This document shows, one piece after another, positions 27,960 to 38,830 of a DNA stretch of 64,000 nt (position 1 is the first letter of the stretch; each line of letters opens with the position of its first letter). The stretch spans positions 7,111,765 to 7,175,764 of the forward strand of contig JABAKD010000004.1 of NCBI GenBank assembly GCA_012845835.1, written 5' to 3'. Source of the DNA: Undaria pinnatifida (lineage: Eukaryota > Sar > Phaeophyceae > Laminariales > Alariaceae). The notes under the pieces were generated by a model. That model made no database searches, had not been told where the DNA came from, and was given only the letters and a program-made list of their open reading frames with translations. Position numbers and translations under genes: made by a program.

Positions 27960-30130
27960 CTACCGCTCTCTCGGGGGCGGGAATTGTTCCGCATCCTTAT
28001 CGCTTCAAAACCTTTTGGTGATATCGTGCTGAAGAAAATGTCTGCAGCTGTCGTGCGATAACGCGCGCTGCGCACTCGGGGGTAGACGTCTTAGGCACCG
28101 ATGCTACTCTGTAGGCGAAAAGCAAGAAAATCAAAACAATTTTATACCGCTCGGAATCTTTATACGCTGAGAAAGGACGACTACTGATGCCATACTGTAA
28201 CGCGCTTCCCCCCCTCCCCCCAACCCGTGAACACCTTCTTATAGCGTCACTGATTTCCGTCTCCTGGCTCGTTCTATGGTAGCCCCCCCCAAGATTTCTT
28301 CAACGAAATCGACGGTTTTGAAACCAGCTCCCGGTCGTATCTTCTGAAATACGGTGGTGCCCCTTGCCGCCCCGACGTCATCGTTCGATAGACCTTTCTT
28401 TGCAAACATGAAAATGTGTGAGGATAGGTTTTTCATAGCATCCGTCCTCGTGTCGACCAGCCATGAAACGTTCGTTGAAGAAAATCTCTGACTTTTTTTT
28501 GGGGGGGGGCTATCGTAGAATCAGTCTTCTTTATCAGAGGAAGACTTGCCGTAAAGCTGAAATGGTGTGAACCGGCTCGCGCACTATCATTGTGGGCGAG
28601 AGAATGTCCCGCCTTTTTCGGCGGAGCAACTTGCTATACCTTATAGAGCGACTAACGTTGTTAGAATGTAGCGCGCGCTCCCCCTACCCTTCACCGTGAC
28701 GCCTCTTATTTGGATTCCCTGGTTTCCGTCGCTTTTTCGGGAGGAAAACTTTGTCGCGAACTTCAAACGCTTCGCAACGTCTCTCCCGTAGCAACACTGT
28801 CCCGCTTTAATGCGAGGAATCGCTCTATATAAAAAAAAAACTCAGGCGAAAGCTGTTCCAACTTATCGCTTGAGACCTCCATACTCTCAAAAAGATAAGC
28901 CTACCGTTGTTGTGGTGTTTTAGCACCCCCCCCCCCCCCCCCCCTCCCCGCGCGCGCCCCACCCCGCTAACGCCTCCTCATCATGGCGTCACCGATTTCC
29001 CTCTCGTATGTAGAAGGAAGGTGTGCTGCAAAGTCCAACCGATACTTGACGAATTAAGGACCATCGCTGTGGGCTGTAACTGCCCCCACCGCCTTGATGC
29101 GAAGAACCTCTAAATGCTGCAGAAGTTTAGGTGAAACTGCCGTCCCGCCTGCCTCACTGCTTGGAAAAATATGGTGCTGAAGGAGGATATGTGTTTCGTC
29201 GTGCTGTAGTGTCCGCTCTCAACTCGGCGAAAACGCCCCCTGTTGGCGGCGTCAATGGTTTCCCTCTGTAACGGTCCAGAAAAGGCTAGGTTTTGTCGCA
29301 AAGCTTAGACGGACACGTCGAGCGCCTGAAGCGCCACTGCTGAAGACGAAAAAAAATGCCGCCTCTCGACGCGAGGAGAACCTCCAGTACACTAAAGCAA
29401 AAGCTTACCCGAGAGTTGCCTCCGGCTTATCGCTTGGAACCTCTATTATATCCTGTAACAGTGTCTGTTGTTGTAATTGTTTAGCGCGTGTCCCACCCCC
29501 GACCGAAAACGCCTCCTTAAGACGCGTGCTACGATAGAGGGTGAACCACATTTTTTTTCCCTGAGCGAGGTCCCTCACTTTCGGAGCAAAAAACGAAAAA
29601 TCTGCTATCATACCGGATGAAAAATCCCTTGGCCTAGGTACACAACGAGAACCATGCAAACAAAATGGCCTATTATTTAATTTTTTTCCGACGATTTTGG
29701 GTTAAGGAGCTCCGTCATTCAGAAAAACATTTTCGCCCAAAAAAGGCATACCTCTATCGTAGCACGCGTTTTATGACATTCCCACGGGCGTCCCTCTCCT
29801 CTTTAGGAGGAAGGTTCGGCTTGTCGCAAAAGGCGAACCGGTACTTAAAACGCCTTAACGCACCGCGATACTGCAGGCGAAAACTTTTCCGCGATTTAAT
29901 GCGAGGAATCTCCTATACAACACCGCAGACGACGAGATTCGCGAAAACTGTCCCGCTTTATCCCATGTAATCCCTCTGTGTTGAAAGAATGTCTACTGTC
30001 GTCATGCTTCTGCGCCCCCGCCCCCCCCCCCCTCTTGCCCCCCTCCGACCGACAATGCCTCCTTATGGCGTCACTGGCGGCCCCTCTCTCCTCGTAAGGA
30101 GGATGTTTTAGGCTCATCGCAAAAAGGTGA
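27960..30130. repeat. diverged satellite-like array, ~250-300-bp units
   Basis: About six times the order recurs: GCGTCACTGATTTCC-type, GAGGAAGGTTTTGTCGCAAA-type, CTGTCCCGCTTTATCGC-type, then TTAGCGCGCCCCCC-type and CGCCTCCTTATGGCGTCAC. Units are strongly diverged. A MITE-A copy (29521-29770) is inserted in one of them. Confidence 0.6.
29521..29770. mobile_element. MITE-A copy inserted in the satellite-like array
   Basis: Ends GACGCGTGCTACGATAGAGG and CCTCTATCGTAGCACGCG; 250 bp. The flanks CTCCTTA and TTATGAC resemble the uninterrupted CTCCTTATGGC, compatible with a short TTA or TA duplication. Confidence 0.88.
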
Positions 30131-33050
30131 ATCTATGCTACGTGTGGTGGGAGTTTGGGCCGCGACAAAAAACCGTGAACAGTCGGAACCTAATACTCGA
30201 TGCATCTTTTCTTCCTGCGGGCTGAAGCTACTCTAGTTTTTGGACCGCAGCGTATCGTACCGAAGGGTGCGCCAAGCAGGCCCTATACGAACAACACAAA
30301 CAAGAAGCGAGCAACCAAGCAAACCAATTTCATGAATAAAACAGAGGCAGTCGCTGCTGCATCAACAACAACACCAACAACAACAACAACAACAACAACG
30401 ACAGCAACAACAACAACGACAACGACAACAACGACCGCTAATAAAGGATAACCTACCTCAACAGCAACAACATGGGGCAAAGTCCGACACCTTCCAACAC
30501 CAACCAAACAGCAGTAGGTCACAACAAACAACAGTCCAACAAACCATAGCAACATCAAAAATAGCGTGCCGCGGCAGCGTTCTTCAAGCTCAAAAACGTG
30601 CGCACGCCCCCCTCTCCCCCCCCCTTATGCCCCCCTCCCCCCCCCCTCCCCCCCCCACCGCCCCTCACCCCCTCCCCTCTCCCCAAAACGGCAGAGGACA
30701 GAGGGCACGCAACCCCCTCCCCTTCCCATCACGCCTCCACTCCCCAACGACAATGGCCGTGCTCTCTCCCTCCCCTCCTTCTTAGCCCCTTCCCCCAAAC
30801 ACCAGTTTAAGGCCTGGGCGCAGCATCCTCGCTTGCGCCGCTCCCGTGCGGACGCCACGCACGCGCAATGCACTTACACTTTCCCCTCCATGTTTCAATC
30901 TGGCGCACGCGTGTACCCTGGGGTGGGGGCTCACATGCATTCTCGGCTTTGGGACGAGAGCGTTTTTTTTTTTTGTGTGTGTGTGTGTGTCTTTTTGTCA
31001 CTGCTGGCTCGTCCTCTCTAAATAAAAAAGCAGGAGGACGACTCAGCAAGCACCTTCCTACCGGTTCGTTTGGCCTAGCAAGTCTTGTTCTTGCACGTCG
31101 GCCCAGACCAACCCAACCCCATACCTAACGCTAACTCTAACTCCAACCTCGTAGGGGGTTCGGGTCGACGCCGGGTGGTCGCGTAGCTCCACAGGATGAC
31201 CCATCCGAGCGGCCGGTGGTCCAGCCTCGACAAACCAAAACCAATGACCTGCAGAGTTGTTTTTAGCGGCGCTTCCCTTCATTCAGGACGAGCTGTCATC
31301 GCTGGGCGTTGGACTCGGGGGAATGCTCGATTCTCCGGTCTTTAGGGAGCTAAGCATGGTCTTCACACGGTCTCTCCGCCGGGTTTCATGGCGGTGAGGT
31401 GCCATAACTCAGGTCGCGCGGGATTTAGACTCGGAGGGTGCTTGCTTTTTCAGTCGCACACGAACCAGGCGTCGCCTTGACGCCCATTTCGCCAAAACCT
31501 CTCAAGTTTTGTTCGTGTCCGCTCTCTGTCTGGTTTTGCTGCTGCCGCCGCTGCTGCTGGTACTCCTGATTTTGGTGCAGGTGTCGGCGTTCGTGCTGCT
31601 GCTGCTGCTGCTGCCGTTTTTGCTGGTGCTGGTGCTGGTGCTGCTGGTGCTGCTGTCGCTGCTGCTGTTGCTGCTGCTGCAGCTGCAGCGCCGTGGACGG
31701 TGGGTTTCCGGTCGTGGTCGGGGAGAAGTCTGACGCGCAGCTCCTCGGTGTGTGGGCCGATGCGTCTTCGGCGCAACCGTCCACTTCATGCATCCATAGC
31801 GGGTGGAGGGTGCGACCGAGTTGGTCCTCCTGTTCGTGTATATACCACCATGGAGAACAGAAGAAACAAAAAAAGAGCATGTGGCAAAAAACGAAAAAGG
31901 TATAGTTGAACGCCTATTAATAATTATTTTCCGCACCCGACGAACACGGTGTGGTAACAACCTGTTCGGTTGGTTTTTCGAGTCCGAGCATGGTACGGTG
32001 GCTGCAAGGGGTTGCCCCTGTGTAACGCTGACACGCAATCGGAAACGAGAGGGGTGATTGGATTCACCGGGTTTTGCTGCGCATGTTTCCGATTCAACTT
32101 CGTTCACTACCGTTAGCGCTGTAACCACTCGCATACTCTTTGGATACTACGCGCTCAATATACCATATTCGTATCAGCAGTGCTGAATTTTCCAAGACAT
32201 GCATTGCTTTCCGCCGTCGACGCCAATGAGAGTTTCATGTTCGAGGGAGGGGATATTTGGATTGCTTTAGGCATGTCGTAATCTGTCTCCCGATCTTTGG
32301 CGGAGGTGACAACAGAAAAACTCTCGTTGTTAATTTTTGTTCTAATGCATGGAATGAACGAAGCAAGCAAACAGCACAAACAACCTAAAACATGGTTTCC
32401 ATTGCTTTAGGCATGTCTCCCGATCTTTGGCGGAGGTGAAAACAAAAAGCTCTCATTGTTAATATTGTTTTTGAGCTGTAGGTGTCCAAGTTTGTAGTGC
32501 TGCGAAACAACCCCCCCCCCCCGATCGAGACATCCACAAAGCTTACGATACAAGCCCCCAAAACTAATATGGCATTGCTATCATATTAACAGTTCAAGGT
32601 ATTCATTGTTTTCTGTCTTGTGTCGAAACTTCCACGATATGTAGGCAAGGGATAAACATTCGGGGAGCGGGGGGGGGGGGGGGGGGCACGGGAGCCAGAA
32701 TTAAAAAAGAGGGCTGAGCGCTACGTCCCGGTTTTGTCAGGATCTTACCGATACACCGCGGATGCCTACAGCGATGATGTAGAGTGCATCGACGTTCGCC
32801 ACGACAGTGTTCAGCAAATTTTGGCCAAGACGGTTTCTGAATACGTTCAGGTTGTTGTATGTTTGTTTTTTCATCGAGTTGATTTTTCGTTTTTTTTTTT
32901 TTTCAGGGGTTGGTTTTCACGGGTCATGATCCGCCCCGCGGGTCGGGTCGGAATTTTTTTTCAAAATCTAGCGGATCGAGTCGGCTCGGGTCAAGAGGTG
33001 GTCGAAAAAATCATCCGTCAGCTCGGGGTGGGTAAGGAGGTGTTCAAGTC
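30130..33050. other. intergenic, microsatellites and short duplications
   Basis: Contains an AAC tract (about 30363-30440), a C-rich block (30600-30790), a CTG/CAG tract (about 31540-31690) giving long Gln or Leu frames, and a ~75-bp direct duplication (CATTGCTTTAGGCATGTC...CTCTCGTTGTTAAT) at about 32253-32335 and 32401-32467. A poly-G run is at 32669-32687. No gene is supported; a minus-strand Gln-rich frame (31425-31880) is the best open stretch but is mostly repeat. Confidence 0.5.
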
Positions 33051-33290
33051 TCACGGTGTGATCGGGTCAGGTCGCCCTGTTTTGTTTTTTTGAAGATCCT
33101 CTACTGAAGATCCCCAGAAAAAAATGGCACATCTGTCCAGAACGCATGGCTGGCGGGTGATACTACTTGTGCTAATCGTACCCGCGACAGGACCGCGCGC
33201 ATAACTTGCGCCCGGCAAAGCGATAAAAAACAGCAACATCGCGAGCGAGCGAGCGAGCGCGCGAGACAAGTATTTTTTTCAAAGCCTCAC

Positions 33291-35639
33291 CTTTTCATTG
33301 CAGCCATCTTCCGCCAGCACGGCAGACAGCCCCATTTTCTGTGCCCCCCCCCGGCCCACTTTTTTCGCTACGCGCGCTTGGCCGTCGCGCCCCGTGTTGG
33401 TACCGCTGATGCTACCCTCGATGCCTCCGCCGACCATGCCACCACCTTCGCCACCTTCGCTACCTTCGCCTCCGCCGCAGCCACCACCACCACCACCAAC
33501 AATAACATCACCAACACCACCAACACCATCACCAACACCAACACCACCAACACCACCAACACCAACACCACCGCCACCACCACCGTTAACACCACCCCCA
33601 TCGCCGTTGCCGCTATTGCGTTTCCTCTCCATGGCGACACGCGTATCTGCGCGCTCGAAGGCCTCCTGCACGTCCGCCACGGTGGCACGATAGCGAGGCG
33701 GAGAAAAGGGCCTGCTGCTGCTACCACCGTTAGCCTGCTGATTTCCCACTGTGTTTCCTGTCTGCGGTACGGATTTATCAGGGGGAGAGTGAGACGTGTG
33801 AATCGTGCGCGTGGTAGGGGTTTCCCACTTCACGCATGGCGCTATGTGGGGAGGGGAAATTCCGGCAATACTCCCGCCCTTTGCGTGGGCGGTGGGGGCA
33901 CCGATGGCTTCGTCGTCGTCTCCTCGCGGGTACAAGCGGACTGTGGCGCTAAGGGGGGGGGCGAGAAGATCGTCCTGCCAGGCCAGGAAGTGCTTAGGGC
34001 TGGCGGAATATTTTGGTGTGTCGTCGTCGGGGCCGAGAGCTTTCACGCCACCGCTGTTGCCGTCCCCGCAGCAGGCTGCGCCTCCCCCGCCGGCCACGAA
34101 ATCGCTTGCAATACCGGGAAGGTTGTCTGTTTCAGTAGCTGCCTTCGCCGATGACCCTCCCGCTTCCGTCGTCACAACAACCGCCGCCGCCGCTGCTTCC
34201 TCAAACACCGCGGCGTCAGCCCCCGAGATTTTTACCGCTGGTCTGTCCCCGGAAGATCTCCCGCGGTTGGCGATGCCGAGGCCGCACCCATTGTCAGGTC
34301 TTTCGTTAACCGTGCCCACCCCAATCAGCTGAGCGGTGAGGCCCCCGTTCGACCCCACCCTGGAGTGTCCGCCGCCGCTTCCACGGCCACCGTTGCTGCC
34401 ACCGTCTGCGCCCCCGCCCCCATGACGCCTACCACCACTCGCACCTAAAGGTAACAGTCCGATCGGACCACGGGTGATCGGATCGGAGTCGCTGAAGTTC
34501 TTCCAGGAGTGATCGAGGAGCGACAGGCCCAATTTGTTGCTGCAGGGAGGGATCAGCTTCCCGGCGCTGCGGCAGGTCGTCTTCTCCCCCGCCGCCACCT
34601 CTGGACATACCTCTGGACCGACCCCATCCCCGCCCATGGTCACGCTCCCGGCGGTGAAATCGCCTGCGACGGGCATAGGGCTTTGCGACGATCGCTGGGA
34701 CAACGGCGACCGGAGCGCCCGCTCCGCCTCCCCCGACGTTGCGCCTTTCCGTGTCCCCCCGGTTGCTTCCTCGGCCTGGATCTCGGCCGTGCTGGGCGCT
34801 CCTTGTCCTGGTGAACCCCCCAGGCTACCTGCAGACGCCCTGCTTCGCTCGTGCTCTTGGGGAGAGGACTTGCCCCCCAAGATGCCTCCTCCTCCCCCTC
34901 CTCCTCCTCCTCGTTCTCCTCCCCGTCGTCCTCCAGTCCCTCCACCACCATGTCTATCTTCGCGCGCGCCTCCATTCTCTTTCCCCCCCCCCGCATCCAA
35001 CCCGTCCCCGAAGACACCCCCTTCGCTGTTCCAGCGGCGGTGGGGATGGTGGAGATTGTAGACAGCGGTCCCAGTAACATCCCTCGCCGTGGCTCCCTCC
35101 ACCACCGGTCCTGGCACGGTGGTGGCGAGAGAGACGGTTCGCCCCGGGGAGAGCACTGACGCCACCTCCACCATTGCCGGCGTAACGGCAGCGGCGCCAT
35201 CACCACCGCCATCACCATTAACACCACCAACACCGCCAACACTACAATCAACACCACCAACACCAACACCAACACCAACACCAACACCAACACCACCAAC
35301 ACCACCAACACCAACACCAATGCCACCAACACCACCACCACCACCACCACCATCACCGCCACCACCCGTCGCCACTACCGCTTCAATACTATCTCCGTGC
35401 GGCTCATCGCTGCTGCTGCTGCGAGCCAAGGCGACGATCCGACTACAGCCCAACCTATCGGTGACAGTTTCCTGGCAATCTCTCCCTCCACCCTCCCCGC
35501 CACCACCACCGCCACCACCACCGCCACCTCCATCGCGCCCTAGGGGCGTCGGAAGGTCAAATTTGGCGTCGTCGTCCTGCGAAAATTTAGCATCGTCATC
35601 TTTTAGGCAGTACTCGGAAAGGTCGTGCTCGCCGCGCAT
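33291..35639 (-). CDS. long exon of a Gly-rich hypothetical protein
   Basis: One open frame of about 780 codons runs on the minus strand. Its 3' end reads GCTGCAATGAAAAG followed by the donor-like GTGAGG (33290 downward), so the gene probably continues beyond a splice. The 5' side has an in-frame ATG at 35639 and an acceptor-like AAACAG about 40 nt upstream. Residues near both ends are unique (EHDLSEYCLKDDDAKF; VADVQEAFERADTRVAMERK). Long VGVGGVGG and GGGG runs come from GGT/GTT triplet arrays. I recognise no domain. Unique segments such as HFLAWQDDLLAPP argue for real coding. Alternatively the openness is partly a by-product of triplet repeats. Confidence 0.5.
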
Positions 35640-36690
35640 GATCTCCAAAGACGGTGCCTTAGGAAGCCGCCTCCGCGGCTGTTTTCATGTTTTGTGGCGT
35701 AGAACAACGGCCATAGACAGGGAGAACCCACGCAGTCGTCACCAGAAAACGAGTGCGTGAATAGAACGGTTGGTTGCGCGAGGGACGGAGGGGAGAGGGG
35801 TGAGAGGAGGCGGTGGGTGACGGGGGAGGGGGAGTATAGGGTGGACCCCGTGCAACCGCCATAAAAATGAAGCGTTATTGTGAAAGGGGGGGGGGGGGGG
35901 CGGCCGGGGGAGGGTGGGGAGCGAGCGTCGTTGGCGGCACGAGTGGTGGGTGTGATGAGGGGTAGGCATATTGGGTCGCGAACCAAAGTGGTAGACAATA
36001 TCTACGAACCCGCCACAATAATGGCTTGTTTGCGCGCGAAAGGGGAGAGGGGCGTGGTAGGGGGACAAGGGGAGGGGAGGGGAGGGGGGGGAGTTACGGT
36101 GAGCCTTAGGAAGACGCCTCCGCGGCTGGTTTTCTATTTTTGTCGCGGCGGGGTGCGAAGTAGCGGCAGACGGAACGGGGGTGGTCGCCGGGTGGCCCCA
36201 ACTGAAGAAAAGTGCGTAGAGCACCAAGCGAAGACATCCGGCCAGGCAGGATACATGCTTCAAAAAGCTTCACACGGCGATCTCGACTGTCCCAGGAGTC
36301 GCAGCGAAATCGCCCACGACTTGCATCGAGCGTTCTTGGATCTGATAGGATACGTTGGTTGACCCCACGACGGTGGGGGGGCGGGGGTAACATTTTAAGG
36401 CTCTCGCGAGCGGCTTGACCTGTTTATCTTTACCAGATATGTTTTTGTTGTCATTTTTCGGTTTTGCTGCATTGTGTGGATGTACCGCCGCCATCGTCTT
36501 TTTTGTTTGTTTGTTTGTTTGTTTTTTGCTTCGCTGCGTTGAAAACAAAAAAGTTTTTTGGTCGGCGTCTTTTTGAGCGAGGTGCGGAGTCCCTCGCGCG
36601 AGTGGCCTATACTTCGCTATTGAAAATGGGGGGGGCAAAACCAATGTATAAACATAGCTTTATATATAATTATGTATATAATAGTAGTCT
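35640..36690. other. G-rich region with a duplicated exon-start-like block
   Basis: On the minus strand, CAGCCGCGGAGGCGTCTTCC at about 36115-36134 repeats the block just upstream of the Gly-rich exon (about 35666-35686), with similar flanks over ~50 nt and a C-rich tract after it. A CTCGCGCGAGTG palindrome lies near 36593. Confidence 0.6.
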
Positions 36691-36696
36691 ATACCT

Positions 36697-36991
36697 GGGA
36701 GTCATCCCACGGCAGGGAGTGTAGCAGATTCCGAGAAATTTCTGAGCTCCTAACATGAGGTAGGAGCTCGATTTTTCCCCCCCGAAACATGACTTCGAAG
36801 GCATTCGTTTCGCTTCGCACAACCCGACCGATTTCTCCTATACAAAAACTTAGTCCTCAAAATAAAGATACACTCGTGAAAATGACTTGCACTACGGTAT
36901 AAACCGGTAGTTCCTCGCTTGAAGGGGTCAATCGGACAGGTACATTATTTGTTAATCCAACAACTGCAACCCTTACCGTGGGATGACTCCC
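36697..36991. mobile_element. MITE-B, complete unexpanded copy
   Basis: Terminal inverted repeats GGGAGTCATCCCACGG and CCGTGGGATGACTCCC bracket 295 bp. The left subterminal segment (TAGCAGATTCCGAGAAATTT, CTGAGCTCCTAACATGAGGT) is the single-copy counterpart of the 61- and 52-bp array units. It is non-coding. Confidence 0.92.
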
Positions 36992-37009
36992 GGCATATGT
37001 AGCACTGTC

Positions 37010-37724
37010 GACGCGCGTGCTGCGATAGAGGCGCGCACGACTTTTTGTTTTCTGATACTACCCCTCACTATCGGAGCTTGAGACCTCTCCCAAAAAACTG
37101 ATTTGGAGAAAAACAAAACTGCTCGTACGTACATATCGGATGAAAAGAAAATCATGGCCTCTACGTTGATACACACGACGAGAATCATTTGGGGGGGAAA
37201 AAAAAGTGGTGTTTTTCCGACGATTTGGGGTTAAGGAAGCCCCGTCATTCAGAAAAAAAAATCGCCAGAAAGAGGTATACCTTAATACCTTAATACAATT
37301 TACGACGATTTTGGGTCAAGGAAGCCCCGTCATTCAGAAAACGTTTTCGCCAGAAAGAGGTATACCTTAATACCTTAGTACAATTTACGACGATTTTGGG
37401 TTAAGGAGTCCCGTCATTCAGAAAACGTTTTCGCCAGAAAGAGGTATAGTACCTTAATACCTTAATACAATTTACGACGATTTTGGGTTAAGGAGCCCCG
37501 TCATTCAGAAAACGTTTTCGCCAGAAAGAGGTATACCTTAATACCTTAATACAATTTACGACGATTTTGGGTTAAGGAGCCCCGTCATTCAGAAAACGTT
37601 TTCGCCAGAAAGAGGTATACCTTAATACCTTAATACAATTTACGACGATTTTGGGTTAAGGAGCCCCGTCATTCAGACAAACATTTCACACGAAAAGCGC
37701 TGCCTCTATATCGTAGCACGCGTC
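37010..37724. mobile_element. MITE-A copy with a six-unit internal array
   Basis: Left end GACGCGCGTGCTGCGATAGA, right end CTATATCGTAGCACGCGTCC. From about 37218 to 37680 an ~85-bp unit (ACGACGATTTTGGGTTAAGG, AGCCCCGTCATTCAGAAAAC, GTTTTCGCCAGAAAGAGGTA, TACCTTAATACCTTAATACA) is repeated six times, several copies nearly identical. Confidence 0.92.
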
Positions 37725-37837
37725 CAACAACAGGTCGGACACCTACGAGATTGCTCGAGCAACAGGGTTAACAGCCGTGTGGTCACCGAGTACCCCCAGC
37801 ATTACGCAAGCGAGCGAGCAAGGCACCGAACAGCAGG

Positions 37838-38070
37838 CATTCATTATCATCATCATCATCATCATCATCACCATCATCATCATCACCACCATCATCATCA
37901 TCATCGTGATCATCATCATCATCATCATCATTACCACCATCATCATCATCACCATCATTATCATCATCATCATCATCATCATCACCACCATCATCATCAG
38001 CATCATCAGCATCGTCAGAATCATCATCACCATCATCATCACCATCATCATCATCCTCATCCTCATCGTC
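37838..38070 (+). repeat. CAT/CAC trinucleotide microsatellite
   Basis: About 75 triplets, mainly CAT with CAC, CAG and CGT. It produces poly-Ile, poly-His, poly-Met and poly-Asp frames that are not genes. Confidence 0.95.
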
Positions 38071-38380
38071 GCCAAAAAAGCCGAAGGACAACAGCTGCAG
38101 CAGAACTCAGGATCGCTCTACGATATCAAGGATACTTTTCCTGGTACATCCATGGCTTATTTAGTCAAGTGGTGCGGGATGGCATACCACGCCACAGGCC
38201 ACACACCCCGCTCCTTGCTCTTGCGTCGGTCCTGCGATGTGTGCGCTACTTCGCGCCTGATTTTCTTTCACCAATTCATAGACGCATTCTTAAACTGTAT
38301 TTATTTGCCAAAATAGGGGTGTAGCGGGAATTAGAACCGTGACTTTTCGCGTTCGGTAGGAACGACCCTTACCTGGCCAG

Positions 38381-38577
38381 CAAACTCGGGCCCAAGACCG
38401 GCGGGAAGAGGAAATCCCGCAAACCCTTCCAGCTGCCCAACGAGCCAAAGTGGAAAAAAAAACGAGCATCGAAAAAATGGCGGGGGCGGGGGGGGGCGGG
38501 GGCGGGCAGAGATGCGAAAAAAATCAAAATGAAGATGACCGAGGAGTTAAAACGCGATAATCGAGCTAAAACGGTCG
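38381..38577 (+). CDS. possible Lys-rich orphan exon
   Basis: After an acceptor-like ACCTGGCCAG, an open stretch encodes KLGPKTGGKRKSRKPFQLPN, then EPKWKKKRASKKW and IKMKMTEELKRDNRAKT. It ends near a GGTGGG donor-like sequence. Composition resembles a nuclear or nucleolar protein exon. No neighbouring exon could be joined, so it may be a relic. Confidence 0.3.
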
Positions 38578-38584
38578 GTGGGGG

Positions 38585-38830
38585 GTGGTGGTACTCATTT
38601 CATGCGCAGCCGTAGTCTTGAGATCATAGACCCTCGCATACGAGCAATGCCGGGACGGACCGCGTCGGGTTTTGACCGAGCAGAAAGACATCGCGTGCGC
38701 CAGGCGCGAAGCGCCGTGAGGTCTTCGGCGAGTCGCATGAAGGGAGAGCTGCATCCTACGACAAGCACCACTTGTGACGCGGAATTCCGCACCTTGCGCG
38801 TGTTTTCTTGCACATCGGATGACAGCTTCG
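38585..38830 (+). repeat. dispersed ~245-bp repeat, copy 2
   Basis: It shares GACCCTCGCATACGAGCAAT-type, ATGCCGGGACGGA and GTCTTCGGCGAGTCGCATGA with the copy at 47975-48180, and inverted with 1143-1385. The frame reading DPRI-x2-MPGR and SASRMKGELHP stays open in both plus-strand copies. Confidence 0.75.

Noticed and set aside
31425..32134. Gln-rich or Ser-rich minus-strand proteins at 31.4-32.1 kb
   Set aside because: All frames over the CAG/CTG tract are open; flanking unique peptide is short and unrecognised, so it is not called a gene.
33378..34332. Plus-strand ORFs opposite the Gly-rich exon
   Set aside because: Thr/Pro/Asn runs mirror the triplet arrays; the minus frame is far longer and has unique sequence and a donor at its end.
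38130..38190. Chromodomain-like YLVKWCG motif after the CAT microsatellite
   Set aside because: Only a seven-residue resemblance, with no surrounding chromodomain pattern and no integrase or reverse transcriptase nearby.
37777..38324. Long ORFs in three frames over the CAT microsatellite
   Set aside because: They are poly-Ile, poly-His, poly-Met or poly-Asp products of a trinucleotide tract.
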